From Denitrobacterium detoxificans (GTDB lineage Bacteria > Actinomycetota > Coriobacteriia > Coriobacteriales > Eggerthellaceae), in the NCBI RefSeq assembly GCF_001643775.1, contig NZ_CP011402.1, forward strand, positions 1,286,001 through 1,350,000: a stretch of DNA of 64,000 nucleotides, given 5' to 3'. The notes under the pieces are model-generated. The model made no database searches, had not been told where the DNA came from, and saw nothing but the letters and a program-made list of their open reading frames with translations. A program made the translations under genes and the position numbers. Below, piece after piece: positions 1 through 10,000 of this stretch (position 1 is its first letter; each line of letters begins with the position of its first letter).

Positions 1-974
<974 letters not shown>

Positions 975-1051
975 GGTCTTATGTCATTACGGCCGGAACA
1001 TGCACGCTTGGCGCTGCGGTTCCGGCCTTGTTTTGTGTAGAAAGGAAAAGC

Positions 1052-2242
1052 ATGGCTGAAGTGAAGTCACTTGAGCAAGCCGATGTTGCCGGTAAACGAG
1101 TTCTCTGTCGCGTTGATTTCAACGTGCCGCTTGATGGCGCTACCGTTACCGACGACACGCGCATCCGCGCGGCGCTTCCCACGATCGAGTATCTGGTGGG
1201 GAAGGGTGCCAAGGTCATCCTCATGAGCCACCTGGGTCGTCCTGCTGGCACCGGCTTCGAGGAGAAGTTTTCCCTCGCTCCCGCTGCCGAACGTCTTTCC
1301 CAGCTCATTAGCGCTCCCGTTACGTTTGCGTCCGACACCGTGGGCCCCCATGCCCATGCGGTCGTAGAAGCCATGGAAGATGGCCAGGTCGTGGTTCTGG
1401 AAAACCTGCGTTTCGACAAGCGCGAGAAGAAGAACGATCCCGCTTTCTGCGAAGAGCTGGCCAAGCTGGGCGATCTTTACGTGAACGACGCCTTCGGCAC
1501 CGCACATCGCGCCCATGCTTCCACGGCTGGCGTTGCCGCTCTGCTGCCCGCGTATGCCGGCTACCTCATGCTGCGCGAAGTGGGCACGCTTTCCGGCATG
1601 CTCGATGAGCCCAAGCGCCCCTTCGTCGCCATCCTTGGCGGTTCGAAGGTTTCCGACAAGGTGGGCGTTATCGACGCGCTTATTGAAAAGGCCGATACCA
1701 TCATCATCGGTGGCGGTATGTGCTTCACGTTCCTGCTTGCCCAGGGCAAGCAGGTGGGCACTAGCCTGAAGGAAGAAGACTGGGTCGAGCGCGCTGCCGG
1801 CATGATCGAGCATGCAAAGGAAGCTGGCGTCGAGCTGCTGCTCCCCACCGACGTGGTCGTTGCCGATCGCTTCGCTGAAGACGCAAACACCGCAACCGTT
1901 TCCGTGGACGAAATCCCCAGCGACATGATGGGTCTCGATATCGGTCCTGAAACCGAGAAGCTGTATGCCCAGGCTATCGCTCACGGCAGCACCGTGTTCT
2001 GGAATGGCCCCATGGGCGTGTTCGAGATGGCCGCCTTCGAGCATGGCACGAAGGCCGTTGCCCTGGCCGTTGCGGAAAACGCGGAAGCCGACACCATCAT
2101 CGGTGGTGGCGACAGCGTTGCCGCTGTTAACAAATTCGACCTTGGAAGCAAGATGACCTTCATCTCCACCGGCGGTGGCGCTTCCATGGAGCTGGTGCAG
2201 GGCCTGCCCCTGCCTGGCGTTGAGGCTCTTAAGGAGGCGTAA
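1052..2242 (+). CDS. pgk: Phosphoglycerate kinase
   Basis: Transfers the acyl phosphate of 1,3-bisphosphoglycerate to ADP, giving ATP and 3-phosphoglycerate. The start was set at ATG 1052, preceded by AAAGGAAAAG, because the protein then begins MAEVKSLEQADVAGKRVLCR and has 396 residues, the usual length; the longer open frame upstream runs back into gap. The N-terminal RVDFNVPL substrate-binding segment and the C-terminal nucleotide-binding GGGDSVAAV motif are both visible. It lies 77 bases after gap and 2 bases before tpiA. Confidence 0.98.
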   Translation: MAEVKSLEQADVAGKRVLCRVDFNVPLDGATVTDDTRIRAALPTIEYLVGKGAKVILMSHLGRPAGTGFEEKFSLAPAAERLSQLISAPVTFASDTVGPHAHAVVEAMEDGQVVVLENLRFDKREKKNDPAFCEELAKLGDLYVNDAFGTAHRAHASTAGVAALLPAYAGYLMLREVGTLSGMLDEPKRPFVAILGGSKVSDKVGVIDALIEKADTIIIGGGMCFTFLLAQGKQVGTSLKEEDWVERAAGMIEHAKEAGVELLLPTDVVVADRFAEDANTATVSVDEIPSDMMGLDIGPETEKLYAQAIAHGSTVFWNGPMGVFEMAAFEHGTKAVALAVAENAEADTIIGGGDSVAAVNKFDLGSKMTFISTGGGASMELVQGLPLPGVEALKEA

Positions 2243-2244
2243 TC

Positions 2245-3012
2245 ATGCGCAAGCCCATGATGGCTGGAAACTGGAAGATGAACAAGACCTGGGCCGAGTC
2301 CGTCGTGCTCGCCCAGGGCATTTCCAATCGCTGCGATGACGCGTGGGATGCTGTCGACGTTGTGCTGTGCCCGCCCGCCTGCAATCTGAAAGCGGTGCAT
2401 ACGGTACTCGAGTTCGATCGTCGTGACATTCACGTGGGCGCTCAGAACTGCCACTGGGAAGAAGGTGGCGCCTTCACTGGCGAGATCTCTATTCCCATGC
2501 TGGAAGATATCGGCGTCGACCACTGCATCGTGGGCCATTCCGAGCGTCGCGAGTACTTCAGCGAGACCGACGAAATGGTTAATCGCAAGGTAATGGCGCT
2601 GGTTGCCCATGGGGTTACCCCCATCGTCTGCGTGGGCGAGTCGCTGGCCGTGCGTGATGCGGGTACGTATCTGGAATTCATTTGCAACGAGCTGCGTGCC
2701 GATTTTGCAGGCCTGGAGCCCGAAGAGGCTGCCAAGTGCGTCGTCGCCTACGAGCCCATCTGGGCCATTGGCACGGGTCGCACGGCCACGCCCGAACAGG
2801 CCCAGGAGGTCTGCTCGGCCATTAGGGCCGCCCTTTCGGATCTTTTTGGCGAGGAAGTTGCCAGCGGTATGCGCGTACTCTATGGTGGCTCCATGAAACC
2901 CGCCAATGTGGATGGCCTCATGGCCCAGCCCGACATCGACGGCGGACTCATCGGCGGTGCCGCGCTTTCCGCCGATTCCTTTGCCGAACTCGTTGAAGCG
3001 TGTCTGAAATAG
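2245..3012 (+). CDS. tpiA: Triosephosphate isomerase
   Basis: Interconverts dihydroxyacetone phosphate and glyceraldehyde-3-phosphate. The protein has 255 residues, a normal length. It shows the catalytic Lys in GNWKMNKT, the catalytic His in VGHSERR and the catalytic Glu in AYEPIWAIGTG, and ends with the phosphate-binding YGGSMKP and GGLIGGAAL loops. The ribosome-binding site GGAGG lies in the last codons of pgk, so the two genes are likely translationally coupled. Confidence 0.98.
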   Translation: MRKPMMAGNWKMNKTWAESVVLAQGISNRCDDAWDAVDVVLCPPACNLKAVHTVLEFDRRDIHVGAQNCHWEEGGAFTGEISIPMLEDIGVDHCIVGHSERREYFSETDEMVNRKVMALVAHGVTPIVCVGESLAVRDAGTYLEFICNELRADFAGLEPEEAAKCVVAYEPIWAIGTGRTATPEQAQEVCSAIRAALSDLFGEEVASGMRVLYGGSMKPANVDGLMAQPDIDGGLIGGAALSADSFAELVEACLK

Positions 3013-3033
3013 GCGCGAGAAAGAAGCAACTTT

Positions 3034-4581
3034 ATGGATAAGAGCAAGCTCCATCTGCCTGCGGCGCTCATCATCATGGATGGCTTCGGCATCGCCGAGC
3101 CTGGCCCGGGCAATGCCATTTCGCTTGCGAATACGCCCCATCTCGACCATTTGCGCGAAACGGCCTCGAACATTCAGATTCAGGCGTCGGGCGAATACGT
3201 GGGTCTTCCCGATGGCCAGATGGGCAACTCCGAAGTGGGTCATCTGAACATTGGCGCTGGTCGCATCGTCTATCAGGAGCTTACGCGCATCAACAACGCA
3301 TGCCGTAGCGGCGGCATCGCCGAAAACGAGAAGCTGTGCGCGGCCATGGAACGCGTGAAGGCGGCTGGTTCCGTACTGCATGTTATGGGCCTCGTTTCCG
3401 ATGGCGGAGTGCATTCCAGCAACGAGCATCTCTATGCGCTGCTGAAGATGGCAGCTCAGCACGAGGTTCCGCACGTCTTCGTTCATTGCTTCATGGATGG
3501 ACGCGACGTTCCGCCTGCTAGCGGTCTTGGCTACATCGAAGAGCTGGAAGAGCGCATCGCCGAATACACGACTGATGCGTGCCGGATCTCGATTGCGTCC
3601 ATTTCCGGTCGCTATTACGCGATGGACCGCGATAATCGCTGGGAACGCGTGAAGAAGGCGTTCGACGCCATTGCACACGCTTTGCCCCATAGCGAGCTTT
3701 CTCCCACCGAGTTCATGCAGGCAAGCTACGACGCCCAGGTAACCGACGAGTTCGTCGTTCCGGGTTCGTTTGCAACGCGCGGCGTGGAAGACGACGATGC
3801 CGTCATCTTCTTCAACTTCCGCCCCGATCGTGCGCGTCAGATTACGCATGCTTTCGTCGATGCAGAGCCGTTCGAGTCCGAATCGTTTCCGCGTCCGTAT
3901 TTCGTGTGCCTCACTGAATACGACCCCGAGATTCCCGCCGACATTGCATTCGCGAAGGAATTCCCCGAAAACGTTCTTGCCGATGTGCTTTCCAGTGCGG
4001 GGTTGAAGCAGTATCACATTGCCGAGACGGAAAAGTACGCCCATGTCACGTTCTTCCTGAATGGCGGCATCGAAGCCCAGAAGGAAGGGGAGCGCAGGCA
4101 GATCATCGATAGCCCCAAGGTGGCTACGTACGACCTTCAGCCTGAGATGAGCGAGCCTGCGGTTGCCCAGACGCTTGCCGATGCCATCGACGCCGATACG
4201 GCAGATGTGTACATCGTCAACTTCGCCAACTGCGATATGGTGGGGCATACGGGCTCCATTCCCGCTGCTACGGCGGCCGTAGAGGCCGTGGATGCAGGCG
4301 TGGGGCAGGTTCTTGCCGCCATCGAGCGCAAGGGTGGCGTGGCGCTTGTCACGGCCGACCACGGCAATGCCGACAAGATGATCGCTGAGGATGGCCAGCC
4401 CCATACGGCACATACCACCAATCCGGTGCCCCTGTTCCTGGCTGACTACGCGGGTCTGGGATACCAGCTTGCGCAGCCCGAAGGCACGTGCGGCGCCCTC
4501 TGCAATCTTGCTCCTACGCTGTTGCAGATGATTGGCTTGGAGGTTCCCGCCGAGATGACAGCTCCCAGCCTGCTCGCCTAA
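3034..4581 (+). CDS. gpmI: 2,3-bisphosphoglycerate-independent phosphoglycerate mutase
   Basis: Isomerises 3- and 2-phosphoglycerate through a phosphoserine intermediate with two metal ions. The protein is 515 residues, the family norm. The start IIMDGFGIAEPGPGNA contains the first metal Asp, the nucleophilic Ser is in GQMGNSEVGHLNIGAGR, and the late metal-binding TADHGNADKM motif is intact. It closes the glycolytic run, 21 bases after tpiA, and is followed by a strong hairpin terminator. No enolase gene follows in the window. Confidence 0.97.
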   Translation: MDKSKLHLPAALIIMDGFGIAEPGPGNAISLANTPHLDHLRETASNIQIQASGEYVGLPDGQMGNSEVGHLNIGAGRIVYQELTRINNACRSGGIAENEKLCAAMERVKAAGSVLHVMGLVSDGGVHSSNEHLYALLKMAAQHEVPHVFVHCFMDGRDVPPASGLGYIEELEERIAEYTTDACRISIASISGRYYAMDRDNRWERVKKAFDAIAHALPHSELSPTEFMQASYDAQVTDEFVVPGSFATRGVEDDDAVIFFNFRPDRARQITHAFVDAEPFESESFPRPYFVCLTEYDPEIPADIAFAKEFPENVLADVLSSAGLKQYHIAETEKYAHVTFFLNGGIEAQKEGERRQIIDSPKVATYDLQPEMSEPAVAQTLADAIDADTADVYIVNFANCDMVGHTGSIPAATAAVEAVDAGVGQVLAAIERKGGVALVTADHGNADKMIAEDGQPHTAHTTNPVPLFLADYAGLGYQLAQPEGTCGALCNLAPTLLQMIGLEVPAEMTAPSLLA

Positions 4582-4595
4582 TCTACGCCCATTTG

Positions 4596-4627
4596 GAACG
4601 CCCGCTTCGTGCGGGCGTTCTGCTTTT
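4596..4627 (+). terminator. Terminator after gpmI
   Basis: A 10-bp perfect stem (GAACGCCCGC, loop TTCGT, GCGGGCGTTC) is followed by TGCTTTTG. It sits 14 bases after the gpmI stop and separates the glycolytic run from secG, which has its own promoter. Confidence 0.85.
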
Positions 4628-4683
4628 GCGGCGTCTGCGATGCCTTCATAAGGGCATACTGTGCGTAATTGGCATGAGAACTG

Positions 4684-4711
4684 TTGCTCTCGTGCTCAGA
4701 TTGACTATAAT
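4684..4711 (+). promoter_or_regulatory. Putative secG promoter
   Basis: A consensus -10 TATAAT at 4706-4711 is preceded by a weak -35 TTGCTC at 4684-4689 with a 16-base spacer. It lies about 60 bases upstream of the secG start, just after the gpmI terminator. Confidence 0.55.
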
Positions 4712-4772
4712 TTTGCAGTTGCGAGTTGTCGGCACATACGGTGCCGTAGTCACAGAGAAGAAAGAGTTCGCT

Positions 4773-5024
4773 TTGAATCCGTTGCTTATTCTGGTTATCA
4801 TCGCCCTGGTCATTTCGGGTGCTGGTCTTATCGTCTTCATCATGCTGCATTCCGGCAAGGGCACGGGCATTTCCGACGCCATTGCCAGCTCGCTGTATTC
4901 CACGAGCTCTGGTACCAGCATCATCGAAAAGAATCTCGATCGCATCACCATCATTTTTGCCGTGGTGTTCCTGATTTCGCTCATCCTTTTGATGATTATT
5001 TATCCTCAGGGCACAATTGCCTAA
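4773..5024 (+). CDS. secG: Preprotein translocase subunit SecG
   Basis: Small membrane subunit of the SecYEG channel. The frame is open far upstream, but the recognisable protein starts at TTG 4773 (MNPLLILVIIALV), preceded by the purine-rich AGAGAAGAAAG; this gives 83 residues, the usual size. Two membrane helices flank the conserved cytoplasmic loop HSGKGTGISDAI, which is typical of actinobacterial and firmicute SecG. The start codon is inferred from protein length and composition because no ATG or GTG lies near it in frame. Its position after the glycolytic genes and before tRNA-Leu is common in Gram-positive bacteria. Confidence 0.93.
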   Translation: MNPLLILVIIALVISGAGLIVFIMLHSGKGTGISDAIASSLYSTSSGTSIIEKNLDRITIIFAVVFLISLILLMIIYPQGTIA

Positions 5025-5033
5025 AATTCTCGC

Positions 5034-5060
5034 TTGCAATGAGGAAACTTGTGCTATAGT
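5034..5060 (+). promoter_or_regulatory. Putative tRNA-Leu promoter
   Basis: TTGCAA (5034-5039) and TATAGT (5055-5060) are separated by 15 bases, slightly short, and lie 20 bases before the tRNA. Confidence 0.5.
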
Positions 5061-5079
5061 ACCCCTCGTTGCTTTTCAC

Positions 5080-5167
5080 GTCGGAGTGGTGGAACGGCAG
5101 ACACGCTAGCTTGAGGTGCTAGTGCCCACTTTAGGGCTTGCGGGTTCAAATCCCGCCTCCGACACCA
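5080..5167 (+). tRNA. tRNA-Leu (anticodon GAG)
   Basis: Class II tRNA with a long variable arm. The acceptor stem GTCGGAG pairs with CTCCGAC, followed by discriminator A and an encoded CCA. The anticodon stem CTAGC/GCTAG encloses loop TTGAGGT, giving anticodon GAG for CUC/CUU leucine codons. The T-arm contains GGTTCAAATCC. Confidence 0.95.
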
Positions 5168-5175
5168 GGAATTAC

Positions 5176-5199
5176 AAGCCGCCTTCGGGCGGCTTTTTT
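5176..5199 (+). terminator. Terminator after tRNA-Leu
   Basis: AAGCCGCC-TTCG-GGCGGCTT stem-loop with a UUCG tetraloop followed by a run of T. Confidence 0.92.
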
Positions 5200-5247
5200 A
5201 TTTGCTATGCTGTAGTCCTCTAGGAAAATGTGCAGGAGATGTGTGCA

Positions 5248-6213
5248 GTGGGGGATACGGCAAAAACTTCTTCAAAGACGGGATTGGCGCTTGCAGCTCT
5301 CTTGCTTTTCCTGTTCCTCCTCGTCGTCTTCACATTTCGTACATCTTTCATTCCGCCGCTCGACCAGCTCCTGTTTTCCGATATCTCCTTTGATGCTCAT
5401 GGTGGATCCATCGAGGGAGCGCAAGCGGGCTCTCAGAGGGTCTGGGCTTGGGAGCCCGTATCGATGCCGCAAGCGTATAAAGACGGTTACGTGCTGCTCG
5501 GATGGGTTGATAGCGCCTCAGGAGCCGTTACAGGGCCTGGTGGCGGCAGGGTAGGGGGTAGTGGCACCCTACGGGCGGTATGGACGCGCGACAGGTATGC
5601 CATATCCTATGATTTGGCATGTGGTTCGCTCGAGGGTCGGCCGCCCACGTCGTACTCCATTGCATCTGATGCCGTGATACTTCCAGAGCCTTTTCGCTAT
5701 GCGTATGAATTCCAGGGTTGGCGTATCGATGGATGCGAGGAGTTGGTCGATAGCATCGACTCTATGCTTGCCCGGGATGTCACTGCACATGCAGTCTGGA
5801 CGCCTGCGGTAGATGCCGAGCCTGCGACGCTGTATCTTGGCGATGGACTCGATGCCGTTCCGTATTCCTATTGCTATGGGTGGGATACCGCCCCAGCGCA
5901 GGAGGCTGGCATCTGGCAAGGCGTTGGATGCGTTACCGATGGGGATCCGACGTATTACATCGGGCACAATCCCGGCATCTTCGCCCAGGTAGCCGATTTT
6001 CACGTAGGGAGTCTTTTCGCGGTATGCGACGATGCGGGCAACCTTGGCTGTTATCGCGTTGTGCGCATCGTAACGGTGCTGCATGACGGGACCATTTTTA
6101 CACCCGAATTGCAGGCGATGGTTATGCCTCAGGGGGAATATGCCACGCTTCAAACCTGCCGTCTCGACAATGTCTACATGGACATATTCGTAGGTAAGCG
6201 CATTGATGCCTAG
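5248..6213 (+). CDS. Membrane-anchored protein with InlB-type repeats and a sortase-like C-terminal domain
   Basis: Predicted surface protein of 321 residues. GTG 5248 was chosen because AGGAGA lies 8 bases upstream; GTG 5230 and ATG 5239 are alternatives. Residues about 12-31 form one membrane helix. Residues about 46-113 and 117-185 resemble two InlB/Listeria-Bacteroides-type beta repeats (GYVLLGWVD...RAVW and YEFQGWRIDG...HAVW). Residues about 195-321 resemble a sortase barrel: YYIGHNPGIF carries the position of the catalytic His (His240), and ATLQTC carries the catalytic Cys (Cys304). At the place of the usual catalytic Arg, the segment VYMDIFVGKRI has Met311. The repeat and sortase calls come from reading the sequence; function is unknown. 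It stands alone between tRNA genes with its own spacing on both sides. Confidence 0.6.
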   Translation: MGDTAKTSSKTGLALAALLLFLFLLVVFTFRTSFIPPLDQLLFSDISFDAHGGSIEGAQAGSQRVWAWEPVSMPQAYKDGYVLLGWVDSASGAVTGPGGGRVGGSGTLRAVWTRDRYAISYDLACGSLEGRPPTSYSIASDAVILPEPFRYAYEFQGWRIDGCEELVDSIDSMLARDVTAHAVWTPAVDAEPATLYLGDGLDAVPYSYCYGWDTAPAQEAGIWQGVGCVTDGDPTYYIGHNPGIFAQVADFHVGSLFAVCDDAGNLGCYRVVRIVTVLHDGTIFTPELQAMVMPQGEYATLQTCRLDNVYMDIFVGKRIDA

Positions 6214-6274
6214 CCTTCTTTTTTATAAGTTCATCTGGGATTATGTGCTCAGCTACAAAAAATAAAATACCCTC

Positions 6275-6302
6275 TTGCCAGAAAGGGTGAGTCGCGTATA
6301 AT
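6275..6302 (+). promoter_or_regulatory. Promoter of tRNA-Gly/tRNA-Cys
   Basis: TTGCCA (6275-6280) and a perfect TATAAT (6297-6302), spacer 16, located 12 bases before the tRNA-Gly 5' end. Confidence 0.8.
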
Positions 6303-6314
6303 ACTTTCTTGCGC

Positions 6315-6390
<76 letters not shown>

Positions 6391-6400
6391 TTGTTCATGT

Positions 6401-6430
6401 GAGCCGGCCGAGCAATCGGCTGGCTCTTTT
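6401..6430 (+). terminator. Terminator-like hairpin between tRNA-Gly and tRNA-Cys
   Basis: GAGCCGGCCGA, loop GCAA, TCGGCTGGCTC (one G-T pair), followed by TTTT. It lies between two tRNAs that otherwise share one obvious promoter, so it may act as a partial terminator or processing signal. Confidence 0.7.
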
Positions 6431-6441
6431 AAGCAAAACAT

Positions 6442-6515
6442 GGCGACGTGGCCAAGTGGTAAGGCAGAGGCCTGCAAAGCCTTTACCCCCGGTTCGAATC
6501 CGGGCGTCGCCTCCA
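6442..6515 (+). tRNA. tRNA-Cys (anticodon GCA)
   Basis: The acceptor stem GGCGACG pairs with CGTCGCC, with discriminator T and encoded CCA. The anticodon stem GAGGC/GCCTT encloses CTGCAAA, so the anticodon is GCA. The T-loop TTCGAATC is present. Confidence 0.95.
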
Positions 6516-6559
6516 ATTTGCTTCATGAACGCAGCGCTGGAAGTTTTTAAAATTGGGTG

Positions 6560-6587
6560 TTTACAAAGCACTCAGCTCTGTTAGAAT
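6560..6587 (+). promoter_or_regulatory. Putative tRNA-Val promoter
   Basis: TTTACA (6560-6565) and TAGAAT (6582-6587), spacer 16, 21 bases upstream of tRNA-Val. Confidence 0.65.
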
Positions 6588-6608
6588 ACTTCCTGCTGCA
6601 AAGCTAAC

Positions 6609-6683
6609 GGGCGTTTAGCTCAGGGGGAGAGCGCTTCCCTGACACGGAAGAGGTCACAAGTTCAAATCTTGTAACGCCCACCA
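6609..6683 (+). tRNA. tRNA-Val (anticodon GAC)
   Basis: The acceptor stem GGGCGTT pairs with AACGCCC, with discriminator A and encoded CCA. The anticodon stem CTTCC/GGAAG encloses CTGACAC, so the anticodon is GAC. Confidence 0.95.
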
Positions 6684-6691
6684 CATGAAAC

Positions 6692-6726
6692 ACCAGGTCA
6701 GATAGCAATTCTGGCCTGGTTTTTTT
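6692..6726 (+). terminator. Terminator after tRNA-Val
   Basis: ACCAGGTCAGA pairs imperfectly with TCTGGCCTGGT around TAGCAAT and is followed by an uninterrupted T run. Confidence 0.9.
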
Positions 6727-7046
6727 GCGAAATGCACAAAATGGCCTCTGGATTACATTCGTTTTCTCAGAATCCTATCTTTGCTCCCAATCCCCAACCG
6801 AGCCGCAGAAGTCGATGCGGTCTCTATGCTGCGCGCCTCTTCCTAGGGTAATCGCGCCGCATGGCCCCTCACGTCACCTTTTCCCTGGTAACAGTCGTTT
6901 ATCCATAGTCTGACGGTGCGATGCCAGCGAAGAGCGCATGCTAAAATGATGCTGGGGGTTAGCTTTCTAAGCGCAATCATTACTCGATGGCGGCATTTCG
7001 CGTGGCAAGCACGCCAATACACATTAGCTGAAAGCAAGGTTTGATC
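6727..7046. other. Intergenic, no gene seen
   Basis: About 320 bases between the tRNA-Val terminator and the next gene. No supported coding region, structured RNA or convincing promoter was found. A TAAAAT at 6942-6947 could be a -10 but lacks a recognisable -35. Confidence 0.5.
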
Positions 7047-10000
7047 ATGATTGAACTGCGCGATATAGGCAAGAACTACCTTAAGGGAGAGATTACGGCA
7101 CTTTCCGATGTGTCCGTCGCCTTCGGAGATTGCGGCCTTGTTGCGATTTGCGGGCCGGCGGCTTGTGGCAAGTCCGTGCTCCTGAACATCCTGGGAGGAA
7201 TCGAGCAGCCCGATTCAGGTGAAGTGATCATTGATGGCAAGTCGACCCGTACATTCAGAGAGGCCGATTGGAATGAATACCGCAACGCGCGCGTCGGGTT
7301 TGCGTTCCAGGACCCTGTTCTCGTGGGGCATCGAACCGCACTCGAGAATGTCGAGCTGGCTTTAACGATTGGAAACGTTCGCCAAACCGAGCGCAGTGAA
7401 CGAGCACTCGAAGCCCTTCGTCTTCTGGGTGTTGAAAACTGTGCGTCGAAGAAGCCAGCGGCCCTTTCATGCGCCCAGCAGCGCCTTGTGGCGATTGCTC
7501 GCACCTTGGCGAAAGAGCCTGATATCCTTCTTGCGGACGAGCCGACGTGCGGGCTTGACAAAAGCTCCGCGGAAACGGTAGTAAACGCTCTCGAGCGCGC
7601 CGCGAGGAGTCGACTTGTGATACTGGCTACGAGCGACGATGAACTGGCTTCGCGCGCCAGTCGGATCTTGCGCTTTGCCAACGGCAAAGTGGTCAGCGAT
7701 GTATCTACGCACAATGGAACCATCGTCGGGACCATCGAGCAATCCGCGCAGCTTTCGGGAAAGAGCAGCTCTAATCCCCGCTTACGCGCGAAATCGCGTC
7801 GGAGCATGCCGTTTTTCGCTGTGGTAGGCTATTCGATCCGTAACATGTCTGCGAAGAAGGGGCGGGCAATACTTACAGCCATCGCATCGGCCATAAGCAT
7901 GATAGGCATCGCTACCATCGTTGCGCTTGGTGGCGGTGCAAATAATCTCATTGCTGGTTTCGAAGAGTCTACGATTGCCACCGACCCTATCGTTGTAGGG
8001 AAATCTAACCTTGACCTCACGAGCTTGCTTAGCAGCGAGAGCTTGAGGAATCTCAATTCCCAGAGTGCGGCCACAGAGGAAAGCTCGTCGTCTCCGGGCA
8101 CTGTAAAGGTAAATACTCTCGATGGCTCCATTCAAGACGTATCATCGATGCTCGCGGAAACGATCTCGCACGTTCGCGATAATGACCTTGCTGGTTTCAA
8201 GCAATTCGTCGATTCAAATTCGGATGGCATTCTCGATTATGTTGACACCGTCACATATGATTATGGCATTGTGCCCCTCGTATACAATGGCGACACGACC
8301 CAGGGCGTTGAACAGCTTAATCCTTCGTCGCTTTCGGAAATGGTCACGCGTCGGGCCAACTCGACCGCAAGCTCGCTTAATAGCCTAGGCGGGTTCCATC
8401 AGATGATCGACAGCCAAGATATATTGGACGAGCAGATGGACGTTGTCTATGGCACTTGGCCTCAAAGCTACGACGAATGCGTGATTGTGCTCGACAAAAA
8501 CGGCGGTATCAGCGACCTTACGCTCTATTACCTTGGACTCTACGACCACGAGGCAGTTAACGACGCGCTGAATGCGGCTCTCGACGGGCAGAGCGTCGAG
8601 TTTCCCGATTCGCCATCCGAGCTTAGCTACGACCAGCTCATGGACGCGAATTTCGTGGTTCTGCCGCGCGTGAGCCTTTACCAGAGGGATGAGGCACGAG
8701 GTACGTGGGCCGATAAGTCGCTGGACGACGATTATGTTTCCGGCAAAATAGCCCAAGAAGGCATCAAGCTGAAGGTGTGCGGTATCGTACAGCCGAAACG
8801 TGATACGCTTTCCCCTCTCATGCCCGAAGGCGTCGGGTATACCTCCGAACTCGTCGATTATCTCGTCGGGGTATCCGCTCAAAGCGCGATCACCAAGCAA
8901 CAGCTCGACAACCCTGATGTCGACGTGTTTACGGGTAAGAGCTTTGAGGATTTGAAGGCGCATCCGGCGGGCAATCTGAACCTCGAGAACGTCATTACCG
9001 TAAATGATCAGGCGATTGCTCGCCTGCTCGGCATGTTTGGAGATAGTGATGTGGAAGAGACTGATTCCGGTGATGACGACCTTGAGCTGCTTTGGGCTGA
9101 CCTCTCGAAGATTGACTGGTCGCAATTTGAGATTGACGAACGCGACATACTCGACGCGGTGAACGAACAGAGGATCTACGATGCCATCGAACTCGCCTCG
9201 ATGCTCGATCCCGAAGAATCCGGCTTGGAGCTGACCGCTGAGCAGAAAGCCGAGGTAAGTATATTAACGGGGGGCATGGTTGCCAACTTCACCGCCTGGG
9301 CCATTGACGAGGGGGCCACTGCCGAGGATCTGAGCGATTCGGATAAGGTTAGCAGCTATTGGAAAGGCTACTTGCAAACCGATGTCGGCAAGCAGCAAAT
9401 GCTCGAGCTCGACCTTCTCGTGGGGCAGAGCTACGGTGAAGTCGTGCGTGGGCAGCTCGAAGATTACCTAACGGGCGTTTACGTCGAGGTCCTTATCGAC
9501 GAAGTCAGTGCCGAAATCATTGAACAGTCCATGGAAGAAATCGCGAAGGAGGCCGAAGAGGAGCTTGAGCGCGAGTTTCCGGCTGTTGCCGACGAACTAG
9601 GCAGAGAACTCGAAGCGGCCATAGCTAATGAGCTCGACCGCATTCTCACCGAGGTCGACAATGGGGTCGCTGTGGCTGGAAACGAACTAACCAACGTAAT
9701 CCAGATCAACATGAGCGAAGAGGACCTCGTTGCGTTTCTTAACAACCTATCTGACTCATCCGAGATAGGCTATGACAACAACATTGCCAAGCTTGGCTAC
9801 GTAGACATGAGCAAGCCGCTCTCGATGAGCATCTATCCAAAAGATCTTGCTGCAAAGCAGAAGGTGATTGGGATTATCACGGCTTACAACGATCGCATGG
9901 ACCAGGCGGGAATGCACGATCGAACTATCATCTATAACAATAATTCAGGCGACATGTCCGAAACCCTGTCTGGCGTTGTGGACATCGTGGGCCTGGTGCT

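Noticed and set aside
1981-4413. Open frame of 810 codons on the minus strand
   Set aside because: It lies antisense to pgk, tpiA and gpmI, all secure, and its translation has the shadow composition of the opposite strand with no family motif.
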